A stretch of 7,496 bases of DNA from Chitinophaga pinensis (GCA_943324925.2 CALPNL020000096.1:1-7496); one strand, 5' to 3'; shown: positions 1 to 7,093, counted from the first letter of the stretch. Translations and numbers: made by a program. The notes: generated by a model from the sequence alone, not told the origin.

Positions 1-140
1 AAATTTCAAGTATATCAATAGTTAAGGGCTTCTCGTCCGTTGTTGAAGGGTAGAAAGATGGAGCTCGCGAGTAATTTCGAGCCTAGATAAATGATAAGGC
101 CACGCAAAACGTGGACAGAATCCGGCTTACAGGTCTGCTT
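1..140 (+). ncRNA. rnpB: RNase P RNA, 3' portion (5' end outside the window)
   Basis: This is the 3' part of the catalytic RNA of ribonuclease P, which removes 5' leaders from tRNA precursors. The hallmark is ACAGAATCCGGCTTA at 115-129, the conserved segment forming the 3' strand of helix P4 and its neighbourhood. Upstream, GGGTAG (49-54) and GAGCCTAGATAAATGAT (79-95) line up with the corresponding E. coli order GGGTAG...GGCCTAGATGAATGA. Two hairpins are visible: GCTCG (63-67) with CGAGC (78-82), in the place of P18, and CCACG (100-104) with CGTGG (110-114) around a CAAAA loop. AGGTCTGCTT (131-140) should be the 3' strand of the closing helix P1, whose partner lies left of the window. No protein gene explains 1-126. 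The exact 3' end is uncertain by a few bases. It overlaps the stop codon of the converging acetyltransferase gene. Confidence 0.95.
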
Positions 141-684
141 TTTTTATTTTAGAATAAATAACACTGTCTAAAAATTCCCCGTTGAAAAATGCATTTTCTT
201 TAAAATGCCCTTCTTTTACAAATCCATTTTTTATTAAAACTCCTTCAGAAGCACTGTTTCTGGGATCAATTACAGCTTCCATTGAATGCAAATTCATTTC
301 CTTAAATCCATATTTCATAACTCTTTCCACTGCTTCAGTTGCAATTCCTTTTCCATGATTTTCGGAAAGTAACATATAACCAATTTCTGATCGATAATCG
401 GCAAATTTAGTTCTATAAAATCCAATAATACCCAATAATTTATTTTCGCCTTTGAAGGTAATTGCCCAGTTTATAGACTCGTTTTTTTCAAGCCCGCTAT
501 CCAATAAGGCAATATGTTCTATAGCTTCTTCATAATTGGTAACCAATGGACGAGGAATGTATTTCATTGTTTCTGCATTGGAACGCATCGAAAAAATTTC
601 GTTTACATCACTGTTGTCAACTCTTCGAAGTAACAATCTCTCTGTTTCTAATATTGGAAAAGGTGTAAAATTGAATTCTAACAT
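127..684 (-). CDS. GNAT family N-acetyltransferase, RimJ/RimL type
   Basis: This 185-residue cytoplasmic enzyme should transfer an acetyl group from acetyl-CoA to an amine; the substrate cannot be read from the sequence. The N-terminus has the ETERLLLRR strand (residues 13-21) typical of RimJ/RimL-like members, which acetylate ribosomal protein N-termini and many other amines. The acetyl-CoA pyrophosphate-binding loop is NHGKGIATEA (109-118), the family's Q/RxxGxG/A region, preceded by EIGYML (100-105). DPRNSASEGVLIKNGF (140-155) is the conserved Asn-containing segment and helix that follows it. Length is normal and the fold looks complete. The ATG at 684 starts 8 bases after the stop of the epimerase gene, so the two are probably co-transcribed. 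The stop codon (127-129) lies inside the converging rnpB gene, and I see no terminator of its own. It is not confidently RimI, RimJ or RimL itself. Confidence 0.9.
   Translation of the reverse strand: MLEFNFTPFPILETERLLLRRVDNSDVNEIFSMRSNAETMKYIPRPLVTNYEEAIEHIALLDSGLEKNESINWAITFKGENKLLGIIGFYRTKFADYRSEIGYMLLSENHGKGIATEAVERVMKYGFKEMNLHSMEAVIDPRNSASEGVLIKNGFVKEGHFKENAFFNGEFLDSVIYSKIKKADL
131..150 (+). terminator. probable rnpB terminator (P1 strand plus T-tract)
   Basis: The putative 3' strand of helix P1 runs straight into seven T residues (139-145), an A, and four more T. P1 pairing followed by a U-tract would act like an intrinsic terminator. The pairing partner is outside the window, so the stem cannot be confirmed here. 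The same bases encode the last residues (Lys-Lys-Ala-Asp-Leu) of the minus-strand acetyltransferase. Confidence 0.45.
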
Positions 685-692
685 AATTTGGC

Positions 693-1544
693 TTATAAGA
701 TTTCTATTAAGTAATTGGTTTCGAATGTTTGGTTTTCACCTAAGATTTGTATTCCTTCTTTATCTTCTAAATTTCCATTGTTTTCGATTGTATCAGCATA
801 TCCAATCCAAGGTTCTATACAAATAAAAGGCGCTTGACTTTTGGTCCAAATCCCTAATGAGGGAAAGTCATTGTAATGTACTTTTAGAAATGGAATTTTA
901 TTTTCAGTAATTGAAACCGACTTAGATTCTATGGTTTTAAAAATTAAAGCATCATTTTCAAATAAGGAGTAGTTTAAACGTAAACTATTATTTTCCATAG
1001 GTAATATATAAGTAGCATTAGAAATTAAATCATTTTGTAATGTTGAAACAATTAATTTTTCTGATTTCTCAAATAACAGTTCATAATTTTTAAAATCGCT
1101 TGGTAATGCAAAAGCTGGATGGGCTCCAATTGAAAAAGGCATTGAAAAATCATTATTATTAATTACTTTGAAATCTATTTTTAAAACAGAATTTGTTAAG
1201 GTGTAGCTAATTTGTAATTCAAAATTAAATGGATATTTTTCGAGTGTAGCTCTGGTTTGTTTTAAAGAAAAAACTACTTCTAGGTCCGTTTTTTCTTTAA
1301 CTTCAAAATCCATTTCTCTAGCAAATCCATGTCTTGGCAAATGATAAATCGAATTATTATAGATGTAATTATCATTTTTTAAACTTCCTACAATTGGAAA
1401 AAGAATAGGAGAGTGTTTACCCCAATAATCCGGATTTCCTTCCCATATAAACTCTCTATTGGATTTGTTTTTTAATGAAATTAATTCTGCTCCAAATGAA
1501 TTTATGGTCGCGGTGAGTTCTGAATTGGATAGTGTTATTTTCAA
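693..1544 (-). CDS. aldose 1-epimerase family protein (LacX/YihR-like mutarotase)
   Basis: A 283-residue member of the galactose mutarotase-like fold, which interconverts alpha and beta anomers of aldoses; LacX-like members are poorly characterised and may act on other sugars or sugar phosphates. It has no signal peptide, so it is cytoplasmic. Family motifs: GAELISL (18-24), an early WEGNPDYW (34-41), PRHGFAR (70-76), the catalytic-type histidine in GAHPAF (140-145, His142), and the probable catalytic glutamate in CIEPW (242-246, Glu244). Length fits the LacX branch (about 280-300). The start is TTG (1544-1542): an in-frame TAA lies two codons upstream, the first in-frame ATG is residue 78, and MKITLSNSELTATI matches where this family normally begins. 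It is the first gene of a minus-strand pair with the acetyltransferase. The natural substrate is unknown. Confidence 0.9.
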   Translation of the reverse strand: MKITLSNSELTATINSFGAELISLKNKSNREFIWEGNPDYWGKHSPILFPIVGSLKNDNYIYNNSIYHLPRHGFAREMDFEVKEKTDLEVVFSLKQTRATLEKYPFNFELQISYTLTNSVLKIDFKVINNNDFSMPFSIGAHPAFALPSDFKNYELLFEKSEKLIVSTLQNDLISNATYILPMENNSLRLNYSLFENDALIFKTIESKSVSITENKIPFLKVHYNDFPSLGIWTKSQAPFICIEPWIGYADTIENNGNLEDKEGIQILGENQTFETNYLIEIL

Positions 1545-1560
1545 TGGTATTTATTTTTAG

Positions 1561-1568
1561 CAAAAGTA
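1561..1568 (-). promoter_or_regulatory. candidate promoter -7 element for the epimerase-acetyltransferase pair
   Basis: On the minus strand this reads TACTTTTG, an exact match to the Bacteroidota -7 consensus TAnnTTTG. Transcription would begin about 12 bases before the TTG start, giving a very short leader. No clear TTG -33 element sits at the usual 17-23 base distance, so support comes from the -7 element and its position only. Confidence 0.5.
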
Positions 1569-1642
1569 ATATTTCTTCAATACACATAGGTGAAACTTTC
1601 ATTAATTTATGTTAAATAAATTTTTTTTTGAAGAAAAAATAG

Positions 1643-1650
1643 CAACTTTG
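1643..1650 (+). promoter_or_regulatory. weak candidate -7 element for the M1 peptidase gene
   Basis: CAACTTTG differs at one position from TAnnTTTG and lies 47 bases before the peptidase start. The upstream T-run (1621-1629) sits where a -33 element is expected, but the only clear TTG (1628-1630) is just 12 bases away, which is too close. The rest of the divergent region 1545-1697 is AT-rich; I see no repeat or riboswitch in it. Confidence 0.35.
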
Positions 1651-1697
1651 AAATTCGAATTTTAAATATTATTTTCCTGATTGGTAACAATAAAAAA

Positions 1698-3971
1698 ATG
1701 AAAAAAATGAAAAACAAAATTACAGGAGCTTTAGTGTTTATTGCTTTACTTTTCGGACCAATGTTCGCATTTGCTCAGCAATCAACTGTGACAGAAACTA
1801 AGAAACTTTCAAATTATAGTTATACGGATGCTTTTTCTCCCAATTTCTATACAAAAAATGGAACTTCTACTCGTTCTGCAAGCGGTCAACCAGGTGAAAA
1901 ATATTGGCAAAATAGAGCCGATTACCAATTAACGGCTAGTTTAAATGACAAAACTAGTGAAATTATAGGTTCAGAAACGTTGATTTATACCAATAATAGT
2001 CCAGATAAATTATCCTTCCTTTGGATGAATGTAGATCAGAATTTATTCAAAAATGATTCTCGAGGAAATGCTGTAATTCCTGTAAAAGGAAGCCGTAATG
2101 GTGCCAATGGGGAAAAATTTGACGGTGGTCATAAAATCAAATCGGTTAAAGTGGTATCTAATGTTGGTGGAAAAGTAGTTGAAAAAGACACTAAATTTGA
2201 AATTAATGACACGAGAATGAAAATTTCTCTACCGCAAGAATTAAATGCAAATGGAGCTACTGTGAAAATTAAAATAGAATTCTCCTATATTTCCCCAAAA
2301 TACGGTTCGGATAGAACAGGGGTATTAGATACTAGAAACGGTAAAGTTTTTACTATTGCTCAATGGTATCCAAGAATGTGTGTTTATGATGATGTGAAAG
2401 GTTGGAATACACCTCCTTATCAAGGTGCGGGTGAGTTTTATTTAGAATATGGAGATTTTGATGTCAATATTACTGCTCCATCAAATCATGTGGTGGTTTG
2501 TTCCGGTGAATTGGTTAATGCCAACGAAGTTTATTCTGATAAACAACAAAAATTATGGGCTACTGCTGCAAATAGCGATAAAACGATCGTTATTCGTTCT
2601 GCTTTTGATGTGGCTAATGCCGTTTCAAAACCATTGGCAAAACCAACATTGACTTGGCATTTTAAGATTAAAAATTCTAGAGACGTTTCTTTTGCTTCTT
2701 CGGCTGCTTTTATTATTGATGCTGCTAGAATCAATTTGCCAAGTGGCAAGAAATCACTTGCTATATCTGCTTATCCGATTGAATCTGAAGGCGATTCAGC
2801 ATGGGGACGTTCAACAGAATACACTAAAACTTCAATCGAAAATTACTCAAATAGATGGTTTGAATATCCTTACCCAGCAGCAACCAACGTAGCAGGTAAT
2901 GAAGGTGGAATGGAATATCCAGGAATTGTCTTCTGTGGATGGGAATCTAAAGGGGAAGAATTATGGGGAGTAACGGACCACGAATTTGGTCACATATGGT
3001 TTCCAATGATTGTTGGTTCTAACGAAAGATTATTTGCATGGATGGACGAAGGATTTAATGAATTTATCAATTCATTAAGTTCAGTAGATTTTAATAATGG
3101 TGAATATAAATTTCCAATAAATGATATGCATCTAATGTCGGAAGCTTTCACAAACCCCTCATTAGAACCTGTATTCACTGCTCCTGATTGTTTTAAAGAA
3201 GCCAACATGGGAATTTTAGGTTATTACAAACCTTCTGCAGGATTAGTAATGTTGAGAGAGCATATTTTAGGTAAAGAACGTTTTGACAATGCATTTAAAA
3301 CCTATGTTGCTAGATGGGCATTCAAACATCCAACTCCAGATGACTTTTTCAGAACTATTGAAAACGTAGCTGGTGAAGATTTAAATTGGTTTTGGAGAGG
3401 TTGGTATATCAATAACTGGCGTTTTGACCAAGGAATTACTAAAGTTAAATATGTGAAAAATAATCCAAAATTAGGTGCTATAATTTCAATAGAAAACTTA
3501 GAAAAAATGCCTCTTCCAGTTATTATGGATATTAAATTCAAAAGTGGTGAGGTGAAGAGAGTTAATTTACCAGTTGAAATCTGGCAAAAAAATGTTGATT
3601 GGTCATTTAAATATGATTCTACTGAAGAAATAGATACAATTACTTTAGATCCTGATCACGTTTTTCCTGATGTAGATAGTGCAAATAACACTTGGGCTGC
3701 AGCTACTGGTGAATTAGAAAAGGACATCATTTTAGATGCTTATTTTGGAAATTATTCAAGTACTATGATTCCTATAAAAATTGTTATCACAGAAGAAGAG
3801 GGTTCGCTAATTGCTACAGCAACAGGTCAACCTAGTATTCCACTAAAAAATATTGGTAAGGATAAATTTTCATTCGAACAAGCGGGTTTAGAAATTCAAT
3901 TTAATGAAGCTAAAACAGAATTAAATTTAATGATTAACGGTCAAACGTTTTTATTCACAAAAGACAAATAA
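1698..3971 (+). CDS. secreted M1 family metallopeptidase with C-terminal DUF3471-like domain
   Basis: A zinc-dependent aminopeptidase of the M1 (gluzincin) family, 757 residues. Residues 1-26 form a signal peptide (MKKMKNK, a hydrophobic run, then AFA before QQ), so it is exported; there is no lipobox cysteine. Residues of about 70-400 form the N-terminal beta domain. The substrate-binding GxMEN-type motif is GGMEY (403-407). The zinc site is HEFGH (428-432) with the third ligand Glu451 exactly 18 residues later in WMDEGFNEF. A tyrosine at 509 or 510 in YYKPSAGLVMLREH fits the transition-state tyrosine region. All catalytic elements are present, so it should be active; peptide specificity is unknown. 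Residues of about 677-757 look like an added small beta domain of DUF3471 type. The ATG at 1698 is preferred; a second ATG at 1707 would also leave a functional signal peptide. It stands alone, with a terminator directly downstream. Confidence 0.94.
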   Translation: MKKMKNKITGALVFIALLFGPMFAFAQQSTVTETKKLSNYSYTDAFSPNFYTKNGTSTRSASGQPGEKYWQNRADYQLTASLNDKTSEIIGSETLIYTNNSPDKLSFLWMNVDQNLFKNDSRGNAVIPVKGSRNGANGEKFDGGHKIKSVKVVSNVGGKVVEKDTKFEINDTRMKISLPQELNANGATVKIKIEFSYISPKYGSDRTGVLDTRNGKVFTIAQWYPRMCVYDDVKGWNTPPYQGAGEFYLEYGDFDVNITAPSNHVVVCSGELVNANEVYSDKQQKLWATAANSDKTIVIRSAFDVANAVSKPLAKPTLTWHFKIKNSRDVSFASSAAFIIDAARINLPSGKKSLAISAYPIESEGDSAWGRSTEYTKTSIENYSNRWFEYPYPAATNVAGNEGGMEYPGIVFCGWESKGEELWGVTDHEFGHIWFPMIVGSNERLFAWMDEGFNEFINSLSSVDFNNGEYKFPINDMHLMSEAFTNPSLEPVFTAPDCFKEANMGILGYYKPSAGLVMLREHILGKERFDNAFKTYVARWAFKHPTPDDFFRTIENVAGEDLNWFWRGWYINNWRFDQGITKVKYVKNNPKLGAIISIENLEKMPLPVIMDIKFKSGEVKRVNLPVEIWQKNVDWSFKYDSTEEIDTITLDPDHVFPDVDSANNTWAAATGELEKDIILDAYFGNYSSTMIPIKIVITEEEGSLIATATGQPSIPLKNIGKDKFSFEQAGLEIQFNEAKTELNLMINGQTFLFTKDK

Positions 3972-3987
3972 AAGTTAGTTATAATTC

Positions 3988-4022
3988 AAAAAAAACACCA
4001 GCGTAATGTTGGTGTTTTTTTT
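3988..4022. terminator. bidirectional intrinsic terminator between M1 peptidase and aguA
   Basis: AAAAAAAACACCAGC (3988-4002) and GTTGGTGTTTTTTTT (4008-4022) pair across a five-base GTAAT loop, with one G-T wobble. The GC-containing core is CACCAGC/GTTGGTG. A-run and T-run flanks give a U-tract in both transcripts, so it suits the peptidase mRNA (ending at 3971) and the converging aguA mRNA (ending at 4028). Confidence 0.9.
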
Positions 4023-4027
4023 ATCTC

Positions 4028-5065
4028 TTAAGCTGGAATTTGCTGACTTAAACAATGGAGCGTTCCAAATCCCCAAATTAAATCAATGGCACTAATTCCG
4101 ATAATTTCTCGATCTGGAAAACAATCAGCGAGGATATTCAGCGCCACTCGATCATTAGAATCATTGAATGTTGGTACCAATACACATTTGTTTAGGATTA
4201 AAAAATTAGCATAACTTGCCGGAAGCACAATGCCGTCAAAATAAATTCTTTTTGGCATTGGAAGTTCAACAATGTTTAATGGTTTTCCATTTTCTAATTT
4301 GGCGTTTTGCAATCTTTTTAAATTGTCTTGTAACGGTTGGTAATTGCTGTCTTTTTTATCAGATTCAACAATGGTAATGACTGTGTTTTCATTTACAAAA
4401 CGACATAAATCATCAATATGGCCGTGGGTGTCATCGCCTTCAATCCCATTTCCTAGCCAAATAACATTGGTAATTCCAAGGTATTCTTTGAAAACAGCTT
4501 CGTAATCAGCTTTGGTAAAATTTGGATTTCTAACTTGAATCATTGGGTGCATTAAACACTCTTCCGAAGTAATTAATGTTCCTTTTCCATTGGTTTCAAT
4601 TGCACCTCCTTCTACAATAACCGGTTTTCCCTTGTAGGTAACTTGTTGGACTGGAATATCCAAAAATTTCGCAACCATTCTTGGAACCCATTTGTCTAAT
4701 TGATAGTTATTGTATTTTGCCCAACCATTGAAATTAAAATCAAGCGCTTCCTTTTTATTGCCATTTTTTACAATAATAGGACCTGAATCGCGCATCCAAC
4801 TTCTATTAGTTTTATGAATAATAAATGATATTGCTTTGATATTTACTTCGGCAATTTCTAGCATTCCAATAACTTTGGCTTTCAGTTTTTCATCGGCAAC
4901 TACTAAAACAACTTCTTCAAAAGTGGCTATTTTCTTTATAAATTCTATAAAAGCCCATTGAATTGCCTCATATTTTCCAGGCCAATCGTTACCGTTATGT
5001 GGGAAACAAAGTAAAATACCTTGTTGTTTTTCCCATTCTGCTGGAAATCGTCGCGAATTTGTCAT
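4028..5065 (-). CDS. aguA: agmatine deiminase
   Basis: Hydrolyses agmatine to N-carbamoylputrescine and ammonia, the second step of the arginine decarboxylase route to putrescine. The 345-residue protein belongs to the guanidino-group-modifying (pentein) superfamily that includes peptidylarginine deiminase. Visible family motifs are FPAEWEKQQGILLCFP (7-22), WMRDSGP (90-96, Arg92-Asp93), VEGGAIETNGKGTL (151-164), THGHIDD (213-219, catalytic-type His216 with Asp218), and GTLHC (334-338), where Cys338 is the nucleophile. No catalytic residue is missing. There is no signal peptide, which argues for a cytoplasmic agmatine deiminase rather than a secreted PPAD-like enzyme. Its ATG overlaps the aguB stop by one base (TAATG), and the pairing with an N-carbamoylputrescine amidase strongly supports the assignment. 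Transcription should end at the shared stem-loop just downstream. Confidence 0.93.
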   Translation of the reverse strand: MTNSRRFPAEWEKQQGILLCFPHNGNDWPGKYEAIQWAFIEFIKKIATFEEVVLVVADEKLKAKVIGMLEIAEVNIKAISFIIHKTNRSWMRDSGPIIVKNGNKKEALDFNFNGWAKYNNYQLDKWVPRMVAKFLDIPVQQVTYKGKPVIVEGGAIETNGKGTLITSEECLMHPMIQVRNPNFTKADYEAVFKEYLGITNVIWLGNGIEGDDTHGHIDDLCRFVNENTVITIVESDKKDSNYQPLQDNLKRLQNAKLENGKPLNIVELPMPKRIYFDGIVLPASYANFLILNKCVLVPTFNDSNDRVALNILADCFPDREIIGISAIDLIWGFGTLHCLSQQIPA

Positions 5066-5952
5066 TATTCTATAGCTCTTTTAGTAATGTCTTCGAAAGC
5101 ATCAATTCTTCTGTCACGTAAAAATGGCCAATTCTGGCGTACATTTTCTTGTAAATCCAAATCGACTTCGGCTATCAAAATTTCCTCTTTATCATGTGAG
5201 GCTTGCGCCAATATTTCACCTTGAGGTCCAGCAATAAATGATGATCCCCAAAATTCAATTCCAGAGGTATTCGGTAAATATTGTTCTAAACCAATTCTAT
5301 TGGCTGCAGCAACATAAACTCCATTTGCAACAGCGTGACCTTTCATTACATTCATCCATGCACCATGTTGGTTTTCTCCATATTGCTCTTTTTCCAATGG
5401 ATGCCAACCAATGGCTGTTGGATAAAACAATACTTCAGCACCTTGTAAAGCTGTTAAACGAGCCGCTTCTGGAAACCACTGATCCCAGCAAATTAGCGTT
5501 CCTATTTTTCCTTTATGGGTTGGAAAAGCTTTGAAACCTAGATCACCTGGGGTAAAGTAGAATTTTTCATAAAAATGTGGATCATCTGGAATGTGCATTT
5601 TTCGGTACAATCCAGCTTCTGATCCATCAGTATCAATAATATAGGCGCTATTGTGGTAAATTCCAGCCATTCTTTTTTCAAAAAACGGAACTATAATAAC
5701 CACACCCAATTCTTTCGCTAATTCGCTAAAAGCGATAAATGAAGTGCTGTAAAGTGGTTCTGCTAAAGCAAAATTATCGACATCTTCACTTTGACAAAAG
5801 TAATGACTGCTGTATAATTCAGGTAATGAGATCACTTCGGCACCCATTTTTGCTGCCTCACGAACCCACGATAAACATTTTTTTAGGTTGTTCTCCGCAA
5901 CATCATTCAAGTTTAATTGTACAACCGCTATTTTATATTTGTTATTTGCCAT
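5065..5952 (-). CDS. aguB: N-carbamoylputrescine amidase (carbon-nitrogen hydrolase)
   Basis: Hydrolyses N-carbamoylputrescine to putrescine, CO2 and ammonia, completing the pathway begun by arginine decarboxylase and AguA. It is a nitrilase-superfamily protein with a complete Glu-Lys-Cys triad: Glu45 in LPELY (43-47), Lys118 in YRKMHIPDDP (116-125), and nucleophile Cys155 in CWDQWFPE (155-162). The length of 295 residues is normal. The ATG at 5952 gives MANNKYKIAVVQLN, which fits the family N-terminus. A TTG seven codons upstream (5973) is in frame, but it lies within a promoter -7 element and adds no conserved residues. The gene is first in the operon with aguA, with a one-base stop/start overlap suggesting translational coupling. 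The arginine decarboxylase gene is not in this window. The 154-base gap upstream holds its promoter and otherwise nothing I recognise. Confidence 0.94.
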   Translation of the reverse strand: MANNKYKIAVVQLNLNDVAENNLKKCLSWVREAAKMGAEVISLPELYSSHYFCQSEDVDNFALAEPLYSTSFIAFSELAKELGVVIIVPFFEKRMAGIYHNSAYIIDTDGSEAGLYRKMHIPDDPHFYEKFYFTPGDLGFKAFPTHKGKIGTLICWDQWFPEAARLTALQGAEVLFYPTAIGWHPLEKEQYGENQHGAWMNVMKGHAVANGVYVAAANRIGLEQYLPNTSGIEFWGSSFIAGPQGEILAQASHDKEEILIAEVDLDLQENVRQNWPFLRDRRIDAFEDITKRAIE

Positions 5953-5970
5953 AGCCAAAATTTTAGATTG

Positions 5971-5978
5971 CAAAAATA
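5971..5978 (-). promoter_or_regulatory. candidate promoter -7 element for aguB-aguA
   Basis: On the minus strand this reads TATTTTTG, an exact TAnnTTTG match. It would start transcription roughly 12 bases before the ATG at 5952. The expected -33 TTG is not seen at 17-23 bases upstream; that stretch is only AT-rich. Its last three bases are the TTG that could otherwise be taken as an upstream start. Confidence 0.5.
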
Positions 5979-6106
5979 GTTATTTTTATAAATAGAGAAG
6001 TTTTTTTTAGGCATAGATTTAAATGTAATTCATCATTGCGGAATTAGAGCAAAACAGTAGGCAATCAAATCTAGAATTGAAATTTTCTAATTTATTTTGG
6101 TGAAGA

Positions 6107-6970
6107 TTAAATTATTTCTTCGATGTGTTTCTTTATGTTTTCTGCAATTTTTTTTGTTGGTAAATCGTTTTCATCTGTCCCAAAAGGGTCTTCGATTTCT
6201 TCGGCAATTAGCTCTAAACTTGCCAGTACATAAAATACAAATACCACGACAGGAACAACATAATAGCCAAGTCCAAAGGCGTAGCCAAAGGGAAGTGTCA
6301 TTACGTAAAAGAAGATAAACTTTTTAAGAAAAGCACTATAGGAATAGGGTATTGGTGTGTTTTTTATTCTTTCGCACGCTCCGCAAATTTCACTAAAAGA
6401 TTGTATTTCGGAGTTCAAAATAATGAGTTGTTCTCCGGTGATTTTTTTGGAACTGTAGAGATCATTAATTTTATGAAATAGCATTTTTGCTACTTGGTTG
6501 GGCTTGTGTTTGTGTCGGTCAATTTCTAAATCTACATCTTCAAAAAGCTGTTTGCTAGTATCATTGTTATTCAAATGTTTGTGCAAAATGGAAGCGTAAC
6601 CTGGTATCATTTTTCGAAAGTAGGCGCGGTCGCTTTCCTCTTTCAAAATTGCAGATAACTTGATTGCTAAATTTCGACTATTATTGACCAACGAACCCCA
6701 CAATTTTCTTCCTTCCCACCAACGATCGTAAGCAGTATTTGTTCTGAAAACTAACAATAATGAAATAACGAAACCTAACATTCCATGCATGATTGTTAAA
6801 TTTTTCACATAACTTTCTTGTGGTAATTTCCAGAATTCTATTTCTAAATATCCAATAATTCCAGAGTAAATACCTATGGCAACCATTATTGGGAATAAGG
6901 TTCTGAAGGTGTCTGACTTATGGAACTTAAAAATAAAAGTAAACCAGTCTTTGGTATTGTATGATATCAT
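6107..6970 (-). CDS. bestrophin family ion channel
   Basis: A 287-residue inner-membrane protein of the bestrophin (RFP-TM) family. Animal members are calcium-activated chloride channels; bacterial homologues form pentameric channels and the Klebsiella one favours cations, so ion selectivity cannot be assigned here. Likely membrane segments: residues 24-44, 59-76 (pore-lining TM2), and two in 214-257. Family signatures are RTNTAYDRWWEGRKLWGSL (76-94) directly after TM2, the IKNTPIPYSYSAFLKKF segment (202-218) before the third membrane helix, and EEIEDPFGTDENDLPT (257-272) near the C-terminus. Length is normal for bacterial members and nothing is missing. The ATG at 6970 is preceded by a strong promoter match and an A-rich leader. 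It is transcribed alone, divergently from ytxJ; no terminator is evident in 5979-6106. Confidence 0.93.
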   Translation of the reverse strand: MISYNTKDWFTFIFKFHKSDTFRTLFPIMVAIGIYSGIIGYLEIEFWKLPQESYVKNLTIMHGMLGFVISLLLVFRTNTAYDRWWEGRKLWGSLVNNSRNLAIKLSAILKEESDRAYFRKMIPGYASILHKHLNNNDTSKQLFEDVDLEIDRHKHKPNQVAKMLFHKINDLYSSKKITGEQLIILNSEIQSFSEICGACERIKNTPIPYSYSAFLKKFIFFYVMTLPFGYAFGLGYYVVPVVVFVFYVLASLELIAEEIEDPFGTDENDLPTKKIAENIKKHIEEII

Positions 6971-6988
6971 TTTTTTCTATGTTTAATA

Positions 6989-7018
6989 CAAACATAAGTT
7001 TCTTGTTAGTTCTATCAA
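6989..7018 (-). promoter_or_regulatory. promoter of the bestrophin gene
   Basis: On the minus strand TTG (7018-7016, within TTTTG) is followed after exactly 19 bases by TATGTTTG (6996-6989). Both elements and the spacing match the Flavobacterium/Bacteroides housekeeping sigma consensus TTG-N17-23-TAnnTTTG. Transcription should begin near 6982, giving a leader of roughly a dozen bases before the ATG at 6970. It is the best promoter match in the window. Confidence 0.75.
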
Positions 7019-7093
7019 AACTATTTCAGATAATTTAGCTTGTTTAAGCATCTTTATTTTCCATAATCCACAAACTATTCAAACTAAAAAAGA

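Noticed and set aside
536..826. Plus-strand open frame of 96 codons across the acetyltransferase-epimerase junction
   Set aside because: It is antisense to two well-supported genes, has low-complexity hydrophobic content and matches no family I recognise.
1619..1630. T-run upstream of the M1 peptidase considered as a terminator
   Set aside because: No GC-containing stem precedes it, and no plus-strand gene ends just upstream.
2449..3541. Several open frames of 66-79 codons on both strands within the M1 peptidase gene
   Set aside because: They lie wholly inside a gene with intact catalytic motifs, and their translations show no domain or plausible start context.
5021..5954. Plus-strand open frames of 67-98 codons antisense to aguA and aguB
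   Set aside because: They are shadows of strongly supported genes, with no recognisable protein features.
6014..6073. Inverted repeat TAGATTT/AAATCTA in the aguB-bestrophin gap, considered as a terminator or operator
   Set aside because: There are only seven AT-rich pairs separated by 46 bases and no adjacent T-tract, which is expected by chance in this composition.
6097..6318. Plus-strand open frame of 73 codons antisense to the bestrophin gene
   Set aside because: Its basic, Gln/Arg-rich tail comes from reading the bestrophin gene backwards, and there is no independent support.
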